Shown here: one piece after another, positions 1-11,864 of the stretch | How positions within the stretch are numbered: the first letter of the stretch is position 1 | Layout of the letters: each line of letters begins with the position of its first letter | Notes under the pieces: model-generated | Database searches by the model: none | Seen by the model: only the letters and a program-made list of their open reading frames with translations | Told to the model about the DNA's origin: nothing | Made by a program: the position numbers and the translations under genes | Assembly: GCF_029784165.1 (NCBI RefSeq) | Contig: NC_073696.1 | Location: 176,314,825-176,378,824, forward strand | DNA: 64,000 nt | From: Wyeomyia smithii | Taxonomy: Eukaryota > Arthropoda > Insecta > Diptera > Culicidae | Reading direction: 5' to 3'

Positions 1-2
1 AG

Positions 3-371
3 AAAGGCATTTTTTTTGCGACTTCTCATGGTAAAGGCCCATGCGATGCAATTGGTGGCATATTAAAACGAATGGCAGGAAATGCAAGTTTAGCTAAAGA
101 ACATGAACATCCTATTACAAGCGCAAAAGAATTGTATGATTGGTCTAATCAGCAAAATAATAAAAATTCATCAAAAATGTCATTTAATTGGGTATCATAT
201 GAAGAATATAAACAAGGAGTAACAGAATGGAGCATTATTTTCAAAAAATCTTTAATAATAGCTGCCACACAAAAGTATTACTCTTTTGTTCCGATTTCAG
301 AAAATAAGATACAAACGAAGCTGTTTTCAGAAGATGACGAATCATTTACTTATGATGTATATAAAATATAA
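3..371 (+). CDS. C-terminal fragment of a conserved uncharacterised protein
   Basis: The frame is open from the left edge to a TAA stop, giving about 122 residues, so the true start lies outside the window; the first ATG, at 72, is internal. The first residues contain FFATSHGKGPCDAIGG followed by ILKRMAGNASLA. I associate this motif with uncharacterised, possibly transposon-derived proteins present in many copies in arthropod genomes, but I cannot name the family. Later residues include a tryptophan-containing YDWSNQQ segment and an acidic, tyrosine-rich tail. No zinc finger, signal peptide or membrane segment is visible. Downstream sequence is AT-rich and non-coding. It could be the last exon of a host gene or the 3' end of a mobile-element ORF. 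The absence of internal stops suggests it is recent or constrained. Confidence 0.45.
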   Translation, partial: KGIFFATSHGKGPCDAIGGILKRMAGNASLAKEHEHPITSAKELYDWSNQQNNKNSSKMSFNWVSYEEYKQGVTEWSIIFKKSLIIAATQKYYSFVPISENKIQTKLFSEDDESFTYDVYKI

Positions 372-1354
372 GGTGAAACTAGTTCTGTAAAGTATCTATG
401 TCATAAAAAAATATGTTCCTAAGATAATAAAACTCGAAAAAAAATATTTGATTCTTATATATATTTATATTACTTAGAACATCCAACTCTTTTCTTGAGA
501 ACCGTTTGCCCAATCGTTTTGTTGTCAAAGAATGAATTGTATATTTTTGATCAAGGATTCCAATAAACGTATGGTTTTTGCTGGAGAACCATGGACAAAT
601 TAAGAAAAACGTGTATTTTCCTAAATAATTATAATTTTTCGAGCTTAAATTAGAAATAACTCGAAAACCAATGCCTTTAGAATGTTTACTACCAAGAGCT
701 TTTTGATTCAAAATGACTTTCTGCATCTTTTAAAATCATCAGAATACAAACATTTTGAAAAATGTTTGAATTATAATTTCCATAAAAAAATTAATCTACC
801 ATAAAAAAATTATTTTTCATTTCTCCATCCTAGACTTTTTTTAATAGTTGCGTATTAACGTCAAGTTTCTTTAAAAAAAAATTAAACAAAAATTCAACTT
901 TTTTTTTTAAATTGAAATTTAATGTTTATTTTTATTTTTTTGGTCAAAAAAATTTTTTTTTGTACAGTGTATATTTTTCATGGTGCATTTTTAATTCCCT
1001 ACAACTCATTCTCAGACAGTTTTTCTATACAACCAACGGTTTCTTGGCTACAATGCTTCGAATGAAACCTGTGCCAAAAGGCATACGCCCTTTTAGAATG
1101 TAACTCATGGGTGTAAAAAATCTCTCCACCTGTGAAAAATGCTCAGTTTGCTAAGCCAAATACGTGTGCAAAGTTTCATTCAAATCAAAAATGGTCGATT
1201 AAATTTTCGCGTATTTCCAGGCGATTTGAAAGGATTTTGCTCTAAGGCAAAAACTAAGCTGCTCATTTGCAAAAATTAAATTTTCATTGATATGTGTCAT
1301 CGTTTTATTGAGAGTTACTTTTTCAACCAGTTTGCTTATAGAAGACTAGACTAG
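372..1354. other. AT-rich non-coding stretch
   Basis: The stretch holds long A and T runs and no convincing reading frame. The open frame on the minus strand at 379-726 is Lys/Phe/Asn-rich, as expected from AT-rich DNA, and I do not accept it as a gene. Confidence 0.5.
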
Positions 1355-3125
1355 ACTTGATGCTTCAGCTGGATTTTCTTCAGGTTTTAAAATTGGAGTG
1401 ACTTTGGCATTTTTCCATTTTAAGGGAAAATATGCTAATTCAAAGCATCTGTTATACATGCTCACCAAGAAAATTAAAGAGCTTCCGGGAAATCTTTTGA
1501 GGATATATCTCCTGATGCTTTCATGTTTTAGAAGTTCTTGACAATAGTTCGTATTTCATTCAATTTGTTTCCAGTACCTCTTCAGCAACAAATTGTTGAG
1601 TGGTGATCTGATCATACTTTTGTGATCCTACTTCGTTATCAATAGGACTCATTACATTCAAACTGAAATTATGAACAAGTTTTTGAGTTTTTTGTTCATT
1701 TGTAAGAAAAATGTGGTCACCATCTTTAAGAACTGGAAAATTTCAAAAACTTCCAGAAAGGTTTGGTTCCGTTGTAAATCTTTAAAAATAACTTTCAAAG
1801 CAGACCCGATCAGAAAGCCAACACAAAAATGTAACAGAGGCTGTTAGTTTGTTATGTGAAAAACCTTTCAGGTTGTGTTATAATTTTGATACCGTTAGGT
1901 GTTAAAATAACAGAAATTATAACAAAAAATATTCTAATAATATCAAACCCATATCAAACTTTGTTACTAACGTATCAGTTTTCTAACAAAATGAGATAGC
2001 AAATAGAACATTATAATAACAATCATTGTTATAAACAACAGGTTTTGATAGAGACGAAAAAATTTTTAGATTTGTTTCAGAACAACTCCATTTCATGATT
2101 TGTTATTATAACTCATTCAGATTCAACTTTGTTATCCAAAGCGAATGGGAAAATACTACATCGTATCAAAATATGTTATTTGTATCTCCCGTTGATAGAA
2201 TTTTGTAATTTTTTAGTTATGCTCTTCTGATCGGGGAATCACGAGAGCTTTGATACTGACGTCTCCGTATGTTCTTCAAACGTATAAGAAGTGGAAGCTC
2301 GTTGTCAATAATTGGTGTATTAAATTTCACTCTAGCCTCAGGAACTGATAAGTTCCGAGCATTGATAATTAAACTGCACAAATCATTGAATGCTCTGTCA
2401 ATTTCAGCACTATTTTGTGAAACAATGTCACAATTCAAGCTTTCTTCGATTGGGGTACGATATCAATCCCAATTGGCCATGTGATAATTAAACACAGACC
2501 TAGTGGAATTTAAAACATTTTCACGGGACATTGAAAAAATTATAGGAAGATGATCAGAATCAAAATCAGCATGGGTTTATAAATCACTGCATAAATGATT
2601 TTGATTTGTTAATATCAAATCAATTGTGGTTGGATTCCTAACAGAAGAAAAACACGTAGGACCATTTTACATTGGAATTGCTCTATCATTATTCGATATT
2701 TTGCATTAAAATCACCAATGATAAATAATTTAGATTTATTTCTCGTAATTTTCTGTAAATCTCTCTTGAAATGATTTTGCTGCTCACCAGTACATTAAAA
2801 AGGTAAATACACAAACTCTCAATAACCTTTGTTTTAAGAAGGGGCAAAACACGATGTTTTATTCGATAGCTATTGCAACTCCACCTCCGACATTAATTCT
2901 GCCAAACCATATTAAGGTTTCTTTTTAGTTTATTGTTAGACTTTTAAAGCGTTTCAGTCACAACTGCAATATGCACATCATGGACTGCTAGAAAATTAAA
3001 AAAAACACATCTTCTTTCGCTTTCAAAGAGCGAGCATTCAAATTTAGGAAATTGACAGCATTTTTTAAAAGTCATTGCTGAATTTCCATTTCATAACAAT
3101 ATCAGTTGTAAATTTTATACCTACT
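1355..3125 (-). pseudogene. Decayed Jockey-clade (Juan-like) non-LTR retrotransposon ORF2, split by a MITE
   Basis: Read on the minus strand from about 3125 downward, the sequence keeps endonuclease motifs: NFLNLNARSLKAKED at the start, VGGGVAIAI, and IIGDFNAKYR near 2700. A connecting region follows, with ARNLSVPEARVKFN and LLIRLKNIRRRQYQ at 2217-2438. Past the inserted MITE (1805-2235) come VLKDGDHIFLTNEQK near 1700, then the start of the reverse transcriptase with FPLKWKNAKVTPILKPEENP near 1400. ORF1, the RT catalytic core and the 3' end are missing. Frames shift repeatedly and stops are common, so this is an old dead copy. The product would have been the nuclease/RT polyprotein that performs target-primed reverse transcription. 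Assignment to Jockey rests on recalled motifs; order and spacing agree with it. Confidence 0.75.
1805..2235. mobile_element. MITE, copy A, ends CCCGATCAGAA, 2-bp target duplication
   Basis: The 431-bp AT-rich segment is bounded by perfect 11-bp inverted ends (CCCGATCAGAA / TTCTGATCGGG) and flanked by GA at 1803-1804 and 2236-2237. It interrupts the Jockey relic: the codons on each side rejoin as R-D-S/A-L-K-V-I-F if the MITE and one GA are removed. It encodes nothing. Inverted relatives lie at 52219-52649 (complete) and about 58660-58788 (partial). Confidence 0.85.
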
Positions 3126-6100
3126 TGAACAGCCTAGTACATCGAGTCACAGTTCAACGATGCGGACATTAGCTACAGCATGGATTGTTGTAGGTAGTCA
3201 ATCTTCTCGGGAGTTGGGTTACCTAAATCAATACTGAGTTTTCGTTAGTTTTTTGCTTGAACGTTGCATCGCAAATGCATCGAAAAAACACTTTCAGCCC
3301 TTTTCCGATAGATGGTAGTAGTGATATTTGATTTTGGGAGTTTTCGGCCAGATTGTGTCGTTTTCGACCCGTCATGCTTTAACACGATTTTCATGTAAAT
3401 GACATCACATAATTCATTGTGATTTTTTTGTTTACACTTACACTCTTTTCATTTTTAACCTTATTGCAAAAATTTTAGGGCAAAAAAATGTTCATTTTTT
3501 AAAAGAGTCGAGTTATGAAGATTTTTAAGATGGCGATGACATGTTACAAAACGAATAAGTTTGAAAAATTTCCACATTTTTACAGGGTCGAAAACGACCA
3601 TCCAACGTAAGGTTAGTTTCCTCCATGTAGGTCTGGCTGCAAAATAGACTGAAACAATTCAATTTATTAAAATTTGGTGAGAATATGAAATGCACAATAA
3701 CTTGAGTGACCGAATTTCTAATTAGACTAGAACAATACTTACTCTAATTCATAATAATACGTTTGAAATTGACGTTACATTATGAAAGAAACCCCAGGTT
3801 CTGTGCCGCAATGCATATTCGTGCATTATTTTCAACATTTTTTTCTCAAATGCAATAGTTCTCAAATTATTGGATAAGCTAACCTCGAAATAATCTTCTC
3901 AGTTGTAAAAGTCAAAATTAGAACTGTTGATTTTCGTAGAACCTCGCCTTTTGATTTCTAATTTTTTTAAAGTATTGCAAGAGTGTAGTAATTAGTGTAG
4001 TAGGTTTCAAACCAAATACAGTAATGAAAAACCTGCTCCAAGGCAGTCAGTGTACTGTTAACTAGCACACAAAACTGGAACGCAGGGTAGTCATGCTAAA
4101 ATCAACGCTCAACGACCGGAGGTCAGGCCGAAAATATATATTTTCTATTCCAAATAAACGACAGTGTCAAGACGAGATTTCCCGTCGGGCACAAGAGAAA
4201 GCCCAATTGAAGTTCACCAACGAAAGCGAGAAGGAAAATCATTCGAACGAAAATAGAAATTTCCACCACCGTCACCATCAACATCAACATCATGCCAGTC
4301 GACAGACGCTGCCAAACGCCAGTAGTTAAGGACCGGTTCAATAATACGTAATTTATATTTGATTCATTCTCAACTTACTCACCACAACCTATGACTGAGA
4401 ATAAGTATATCATTATTTCTGATCATATAAAATTGTGATTACTCTCCAGCTGCCATTTTTTTAATAATTATAAGCGCATTACGTAAAGCACATGCTGTCC
4501 CTTCGTTGTTTGCCATAACATAGACAGTAAGCGACACAATATTAAGCCCAAGAAAATAAAACCACCTCGGACTCCGTGATCGATTTTCATCGGCTTGCAA
4601 AGTATCAAAATGTAGTGTACTATTTACTAGCATGTATTGGAATTGTTATTTTTAGAGTTCTGTGTGACTGAAGCATTATGCTATGAGCCATGCAGGAAAT
4701 TTTATTTCAAGGTTGTCACACTCTTGTTGAAATGTCATATGGACTTGTAGCAACTTTAAAAACGGTGAACAATTCCTAGTAACGTAATGAAGACCCAGAT
4801 TATCCTGACTTATATCATTTTCTTCTGTTGGCTTTGTAGATGGTATACGAGTAGGGAAGAACGCGTATGTGTTGACTTAGGTATGTATGCTAGCACAATT
4901 GCTCCTTGTAGAATGTCGGCATTAGTTATAATCCGTAAAATGTCCTTACCTAGTATCGTTATCCAACAAAATATTGTTGTTGATACGGAATTCAGTTTGA
5001 CCCCGCTCGCCATTGCCGGGCACTGATGGTTGAGTCGTTTGCTTTAAACTGAAACTAACTATAGGTATGCGTGACTGTTGCCTTTCCGTTTCTCACTGAT
5101 TCTTGTATCTTGTTTCTTTTCTTCGTTTGTTTTTTTTTTCTCACGAACACCTTTAATTCGTTTGGTGTAGAACCACTACCACCTTGCTCGAAGCTCTTCT
5201 GAAAAAAATCACTATTGAACACTAGACTGCATTTTTTGCATAAGCGTTAAAGGCTATTGCTATAGATTGAAAAAAAAAAATACATTTATATCTGGTAACA
5301 CTACAGGCGTTGTCAATTAATTTCAGTGCTGCATAATTAGAATGGCTTTCACGTAAATAATCCACCTGAGCACCCACAGCCGTTACTCACAGGTGCGCCG
5401 GTGTTTGTATGGAAAAGTTGTTTTCAATTTTTTCCCTCTGCGATAACTCACACTAATGTGTAGCACTGCGTTTAGCACAAAGAGCAGGAATCTGTCGCTC
5501 GATTGGGCTGACTCAAATGAATAATAGCACTGACTATAATGGCGATTGCAAAACGGCTCCCCTATTCTACAATTTAAGCCGCCACTGGGGATCTGTTCAC
5601 ACGATTGTCGAGTACGCACCCGAAAGTGAATTCAACTGTAGCACCACCCACACCAAGCGGTAGATTTCACCAAATTCAATTTACTTCTGTTGGAGGCGCA
5701 ACGCGAACGAGTAAACGCCTTGGAAGCTTACGATACCAAACGCAAATTGTGTAACATCCAAGATGCATCTACAATGCATAAACTCGGTTTGTCTTAAATC
5801 ATTCTACTATAAACTGCTTACTTAGCGGTGAATTGTGCACTCAATTTAACACTTCTGAATGTTATCCAAACGCTAATGTAAGACTCCACCTTTACCCGAA
5901 CTCTACGGAATAACTTCCCCGCGGAATCCACCGACAGACACTACAAAAAAGCTACGTACCGATCTGTACGACTGCTGGCGCACTATTAAAGAATGGAGTT
6001 AGAGCGTACTCTGCAAAACCTGAAGCTTCAATGGTATACCAACACATGCGTAGAATATGAATGATTCATCCTTGCGTACGGTAGAGCGTCAGACACGAAC

Positions 6101-7128
6101 GAAATTTGGCTGTCGAGCTGAGCAACGGCGAAGTTCATCCGAACGTTGTTTTGCTTCGCCACGTTCTGGTGATGGTTCATCCGTTGAACGGTAAACGACT
6201 CGGGTGGGCGGCAGCCGGCTTTCATCAACATTTGCGTCCATGGCTATGTGGAAGCCGCCAAAGGAAAACACTTGTTAGATTGTTTTCGTCTTGTTGTGCT
6301 TGCTTTCATTTTTTCGTTATTGTTTGGATGCATTTGCACACTGAACCGTTGCATTACAAACTACAATGCTCACACCTGTGTTCGTTCATTCAAATGGGTT
6401 TACAAGTTTGTTGTGTCATCAACGGAACGCGCAAAGATAATAACACACAGATAGCTGGAACAGAGCGAAATGTACAATAATGCTGTATGGATTAATCCTT
6501 TTGACATCATGATCCTTGCGAAAGAGAGGACTTAATGCTTCTGACTGTCTAACAGCGATCTGATAACGACTTCTTAATTTTTTTCTTTGCTGTTACTTGG
6601 ATTAACACAAGAAGTCAAATTTAATATCATAAAATTATTAAGTTAACTCTATTTTTGCTGATTTCACGTCATATAAAAAGGTCATGTGTACGGTAAAGTT
6701 TTTTATCTCCTGCCTACACAGTGTAACAGGTACACTGGTGTCGTTTTTTCCGCGGGTGGTTTTTATGCGTTTTTTTGAACGGGATATTTCTACAATAACG
6801 CGGATTATTTTTCCTCGATTCGGAAGATGGTTTGTACGCGGTATCAAATAAGTTTAGTATGAAAATATCTAATCTAATCTTTTAAATGCGGTATAACCAA
6901 CCGCGTAAAAAGCGAGCCCAGTGTATGTACGCTTCTCTAAACACCGCGTAGAGTCTCTAATATAAAACTGGTCACGGAGACTCTGGTAAAAAAACCAATG
7001 CTCAAAATGTTTCTAAGCCCGCCGATAGAACATTTCAATTTTTATGGTTTATTATCGGGGGCATTTTTTCGAATAAGACACCATGTGGTAACCACAAGTT
7101 TTGCCCTAGAGCGTACACTGGAAAAAAA
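3126..7128. other. Non-coding stretch with no accepted gene
   Basis: No recognisable protein is encoded. Inverted GTCGTTTTCGACCC motifs at 3357-3370 and 3585-3598 may bound a small 240-bp element. The plus-strand frame at 4093-4329 (78 residues, with a His-rich tail) and a short coiled-coil-like frame near 5660-5800 look slightly better than background, but neither has a recognised domain. Region 6640-6960 carries several 'accgcgtaaaaa' type words, which look like a dispersed repeat. Confidence 0.4.
3357..3598. repeat. Possible small inverted-repeat element
   Basis: GTCGTTTTCGACCC at the left end faces its complement GGGTCGAAAACGAC at the right end, about 240 bp apart. Each arm is itself nearly palindromic, so chance is not excluded. 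No target duplication is evident. Confidence 0.3.
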
Positions 7129-7290
7129 TTAAAGATTATAGCTTGTTAACCGTTCCTGCGAATTGCCCTTCGCAAAAAAAATCCAGCGACGAACCAAGCG
7201 AGCACTTCCTGTGCGGCATTTCGACACACTTCTACATGCACTAGGGGCTTTAAAATTCACAGGAATGATCTAAAAGCTCTAATCATTTAA
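7129..7290. mobile_element. Short palindromic MITE, TTAA-flanked
   Basis: TTAA at 7129-7132 and 7287-7290 bracket a segment starting AGATTATAGC and ending GCTCTAATCA. The first 30 bp pair imperfectly with the last 30 bp. A related but more diverged copy lies at 8543-8751. Non-coding. Confidence 0.55.
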
Positions 7291-8274
7291 AGGCAAGTTT
7301 GTCGGTAGCGTAATCACAAGCGTAATGGTTTTGTCGACACCAAAAACATCAACAGACGTCACTTTCAATCCGTCACAGTTTCCCGGAAGCGTATCATCAT
7401 CCAACAGACAAGGATTTATCTTCAAACCAAGTCAATCAGCTTCCAAAAAGACAAGACGACTAATCCGTTTAGAAATTAAAAGACGTGTACTACCATCAGC
7501 AATTGTCAGAACAAAAAAAAAATAATGACGACAGCAACAGGCTTTAAAACTTGACCTAATGCGTCTGCCTTACTCTCAAGTCAACAAACGGTGACGGCTA
7601 GTCTACGTGACTCCGAAATAATAAAAACCGTCTGTTGTACCTGCTAATTTTGAAAGAACAACAAAATGTGACTGAAATGCTGTTGTTTGTATGACTACAA
7701 TTTAATTTTATCTTCGTTCAAGTAATTTTTGATACTAAAAGTAGAGAGCGATTCCAAATAAAATGTCCCAGTTTGAATATTTTTGCTTATTGTCATTTTA
7801 CATTTGACTAAAACATTGTATGGATGTTCATATGGGCAAAAGATGTCATTTTGTGCTATTGATTTTTTTTTGAATCACGACTCATTTTTGAGAAGCTGTG
7901 TTGAAATGCTATGTAGAAAAACTATAGATGATTACATATATTTTTAGAGTCAAACGGTTTGTTTAATCGGTGGGACGTATTCGGCAAAATAGTAGATAAT
8001 AATGTTGTCTTTCTAATAATTGAATACAAGTTGAAGTTAAAAGGATTAATTTCCCAATAAAACTCTTTTTCTCTCTATTTCTTATAAAAATTACAAAAAC
8101 AATTACTAAACATTGATGGCTGTCCGATCATTGAGAAATGAGAAACAAAGAGTTAAAAAATTTCCAGAAAAAAAATAATGCAAGTATGTTTGGTTTGGTT
8201 GGTATAACATCTTCAGCAAAGTTGTAATAATTGATTTTGTTCTTTCAGAAAAAAATATACCCCGTGAGACAAAA

Positions 8275-9355
8275 AGATTAAAACCCTAATTGATCCACCT
8301 AGCGGTGAGACCCAGTCTTTCTCGGGATGCTGCTAAGAGGCCAGGAATCAACTCCATACCTTATCTTGAAATCCGAATTTGCGACGTCCGGTTTCTGGAA
8401 AACATCCTTCAATTGCCAAATACAATCTAACGAAGGTATATCGTAAGTCGTGTAATCTTTGAGAGAATAGACTTTCATTATTTTTACAATTTAACACATA
8501 ATGGTAGAAATAAAAGCCCCGAAGGCCAAATTGGGAAAAAGTGAAAGATTATAGCTATTTAACCATTCATGTGAATTTTGTTGCCCCTAGCCACCAACAT
8601 TTTTTCAGAGACGTAAATGAATATTTTGGTAAACAAAACTTTGAAGGCGCGAACCCGGCGAGCAACTACTATGCGACATTTTGACGTAATTTGACGCGTT
8701 TTGACAATGGCATCAAATTTCATAGACATGGTAAAAAAGCTATAATCTTTCTAGGGCAACTATTTTGAGCTTAAGGGCAGCAATTTTTTACGATTTTGTC
8801 GACCAGTGTTATAATCAAATGAAATGGGTACCAATAAGGCAACTAAACCTTTAATTTGGAACTAAGATTGTTGAAATCAGTCCTACCATCTCTGGCTAAA
8901 CGAATGAATTTAAAAAGTTTTCTGAACACGTTTCTTTTCATAACCTTTGAACCACATCATAAAAATCGTTAGTTAAGGATTTTGAAGACTGCTCAATCAT
9001 TTGATACCTATTTTGTTCAAATCGGTCGTGTAGTTTCTGAGATAATAGAGTTTCATTATTTGTACATTTTAATATATAACAGACAAAGTTACAGTCCGAT
9101 TATAATAAAATTCAATAGGGTTTTATGGAGCAATTAGACCTTTCATTTGCAATTAATTCCATGAAAATCGGTCCAGTCATCTCTGAGAAATTCGAGTGAG
9201 ATTGGGAGAGCTTCACATATATACATACAGACGCACACATACATAAAATGCTTAGCTAAGCTAAGAACTAAGTCGATTGATATACGACATTCGACCCTTT
9301 GGAGCACTTTTATACCTTTGGTTTTTTGAGTGATTGCTATACCTTTCTAGGAGAA
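8275..9355 (-). mobile_element. Short copy of a long mosquito-type repeat (inverted relative to the copy at 30950-33850)
   Basis: The left edge, 'tgatccacctagcggtgaga', is the reverse complement of the right edge of the 30.9-kb copy. The right edge, containing 'gagcacttttatacctt' and 'gattgctatacctttctagg', matches the left edge of that copy. Between them are shared phrases such as 'tctctgagaaattcgag' and 'aaaatcggtccagtcatctc'. This copy is about 1.1 kb against 2.9 kb, so most of the interior is missing, and a MITE (8543-8751) sits inside it. No protein is encoded. Confidence 0.75.
8543..8751. mobile_element. Palindromic MITE nested in the long repeat
   Basis: The sequence starts GAAAGATTATAGC and ends GCTATAATCTTTC, and the inverted arms can be followed for about 35 bp each. 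It is related to the TTAA-flanked copy at 7129-7290, but I see no clean target duplication here. Being inside the long repeat, it arrived later. Confidence 0.6.
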
Positions 9356-9390
9356 TCGCAAAAAAAAACACAACAATAATAATTGATTTA

Positions 9391-9840
9391 GGGTAGGGAA
9401 CATATTCTAAGCAGCTTTAAGAACCGCCTGTGTATTCAGACGAAATACTTGAAATGTGTTGGGTGAAATTCAAACAGTAGAATATCAATCTGTTCTTTAT
9501 TGTTTTCTCTGTCAGAACTTGTTTTAAGATTGTAAAACTAAGTTGGCAACTTTAACAATAATCAATCAAAGTTACCAATCGAGGGACACTATTCCAATCA
9601 CCCCAAACCTATTTTAAGCAGTTTCCATCTGTTTTGCAGGCGTTTTTTGCAGCACTCGAAGTGGTTCCTGAATGGCTGCAATATAAGTCGATTTGTTTCA
9701 AATGATGTTTGTTAACAGATTTGTTTTGTGATTAACGGTATTCTTATATTCGTAAGACAGCTTGATCAAAAAGCAGGAGTTTGAGGCCTGTTTTCTGCGA
9801 CTTAATAAATAGGCGCTACTGCTTAAGCCGTTTCTTACCC
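9391..9840. mobile_element. Non-autonomous TA-flanked DNA element
   Basis: TA at 9389-9390 and 9841-9842 flank 450 bp. The left end begins GGGTAGGGAACATATTCTAA and the right end, reverse-complemented, begins GGGTAAGAAACGGCTTAAGC. The interior is non-coding. TA duplications and GGG-type ends resemble the elements at 24033-24751 and 43294-43456 and suggest Tc1/mariner or pogo transposases as mobiliser. Confidence 0.65.
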
Positions 9841-10099
9841 TATTTCTAAAAAAACTTACTTTTTATGAATCTGAATTTTTTTCTCCAAAACCTACACACT
9901 ATAAGCTAATTAAAAATAGTCTACTAAACTTGGAGAAATGAATAATTTTTTCAAAATTAATTTTTAATAAATTTAAACTTTTTTTAATTTAATTTTTTTG
10001 AAGCTAATTTTTTTAGGAAGGACAAAAAAGTTATTTACAGCTTTGCCAAAGACCGATTGAACAAACTATTTAGATGTTAAAAATGTTTTCCATCATTAA

Positions 10100-10197
10100 T
10101 AGGCACTCGGTGCAGGAAACAGCCCTGACGTTTGATTTATGTCAGCTCAAAATCCGGGACATCAAGTTTTGGAATTATTTTCGGCCCCGAGTGCCTA
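10100..10197. mobile_element. 98-bp TTAA-flanked MITE
   Basis: TTAA at 10096-10099 and 10198-10201 brackets ends TAGGCACTCGG and CCGAGTGCCTA, which are perfect inverted repeats. TTAA targeting is the hallmark of piggyBac-type transposition. Non-coding. Confidence 0.8.
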
Positions 10198-10452
10198 TTA
10201 ATGATAACAAACTTTATTAGCATTTAAACGGCTTGTTTGATCGTTATAGTGTTAAGTTGTAGATAATATTTTTCCCCTTCTAAAAAATATACACCGCAAA
10301 AAATGTTTTATTTGTCAAATTTTAATTAATTTATTTCTCAATGTTCAGCAAACTATTTAGCTTATAATATTTTTTGCAGAAATAAATTAAGATTCATAAA
10401 AGTGAGTTGAGTGTTTTGTGAATTTTTAAGTGAGTTTTTAAGATATTCAATT

Positions 10453-10719
10453 TATAATTCTAGAGAAACATTTCAAAAGGTCCTATCTGCTTTGTTCGAT
10501 TTTTTGATCGATCACTTTCATTCAATCACCACAACTTATCAAACACCTTTTATGACACGTTATTTGCACAAGTTGATAGCGGAGGGATCACTCTAGCCTT
10601 CTGAACGAAAACTACGCTTGGGAGAGCTACTAAAGTTGACCCATTACCAAAATAAGAAGACGCTTCGGAAAAACGATGAAAGCAGATAGGACCTTTTGAA
10701 ATGTTTATCTAGAATTATA
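10453..10719. mobile_element. Palindromic MITE with about 43-bp arms
   Basis: The left arm 10453-10495 and right arm 10676-10719 are nearly perfect reverse complements, sharing the core 'aaaaggtcctatctgctt'. The interior of about 180 bp is non-coding. A 61-residue open frame over this region is explained by the repeat and is not a gene. Confidence 0.75.
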
Positions 10720-10851
10720 TTATTATATTATATTAATCTTTTTGTCTCACGGCGTATATGTACTACTTTTGAGCTAAACAATGATGGTTAACTAAACACA
10801 ATTTTTTTTCTCAGATTTGTTTCCACAGTGTATATTGTTTGAGGAAAGGGA

Positions 10852-11180
10852 GCTTCATAGCCGCAAGGTTACAGCGTCCGCTTTGACAAGCGGGTGGTCA
10901 TGGGTTCGAATCTTAGTAGAATCACGGCCATAAAATGTCAACGGACTGTAGGCATAGGTTTATTCTCAGGCCCCCATTAACCCTTCCTTCACGTTGAATG
11001 CTACAAAGCCTCGACAAATACCTCTTGACAAAAGTAAAATCTCTCTCACAATAAAACTAGTCAGAGAGCCATTCAGTTGAAACCTCTCCAGGATTTTTTT
11101 TGCTAGGGGAATTGTGCTTGGCGATAACATTGACCGAAGGCTGCGAGGCTCGGAATAGTAAGCGTAAAAAAAAGGCAGAC
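10852..11180 (+). mobile_element. tRNA-derived SINE-like sequence
   Basis: An A-box-like TAGCCGCAAGG at 10858 and a B box GGTTCGAATC at 10903 are spaced as in tRNA genes. Between them a stem CCGCT / GCGGG encloses loop TTGACAA, that is, a Val-type GAC anticodon. The 5' and 3' acceptor strands do not pair, so it is not a functional tRNA. Downstream sequence up to about 11180 is taken as the SINE body; the 3' boundary is uncertain. Confidence 0.5.
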
Positions 11181-11189
11181 ACACAAGCA

Positions 11190-11864
11190 GAATATAATAA
11201 TAACCATGTCACTTACTCTCAATAGTGATATTGTTAATAACACAGTGCAACGTTTTTTTGCCTTGGCTTCTATGTATGATTTTTTGATGAAGTTTGATGC
11301 AAAATAAATTTTCCCGAGATTGGACATATTTTATCTTAAGGGGCAACAATGGTGCCATTTTAAATTTTCAAGAAATAGGAAATTTTCGATGTTTTTTCGA
11401 CACCATTTTGTTTTAGGACCAAATATCAAAATTCTAAGAGTTTGTCCACATATTAGCATCTTCTTACCCATCTTTTAAAAAAAACAGATCCTAAATCGGA
11501 CAAAAACTGAGCTCAAAACGGTGATTCTACAAATACGGTTTTGGTATGGTTTTAGTATATTTTACAAAGCACGATGGCGTTGGAATTCAAGTTATGTTTG
11601 GTTGAAAGTCCATAATGAATAAGAAAAAAAAAACTGCATTTGGTTAATCAAATTGACATACCCTTCGTTAACTGGAAATTAATACTTCTTTTGGATCTTT
11701 CGTTTTTCGTCAAAACTTGGAAAAACTACTCTAACTTTTGAATTTTATATTAGGTAGGATTACTCAAACACACATACCTGTGTGTAAAAGAAATCGTTTG
11801 TCCCTTCCAGTATCTTCAATTCCTGATATGCAATGCAAAAAAAAGGATATTTTTTTTACTTTTA
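11190..11864. other. Non-coding stretch, nothing recognised
   Basis: AT-rich sequence without an acceptable reading frame or a repeat boundary that I can place. Confidence 0.4.

Noticed and set aside
4093..4329. 78-codon frame with a His-rich tail
   Set aside because: No domain, no clear splice or promoter signals, and an overlapping antisense frame; left as unannotated.
6106..6480. 124-codon plus-strand frame
   Set aside because: Cys/Phe/His-rich random-looking composition, several overlapping frames on both strands, and no recognised domain.
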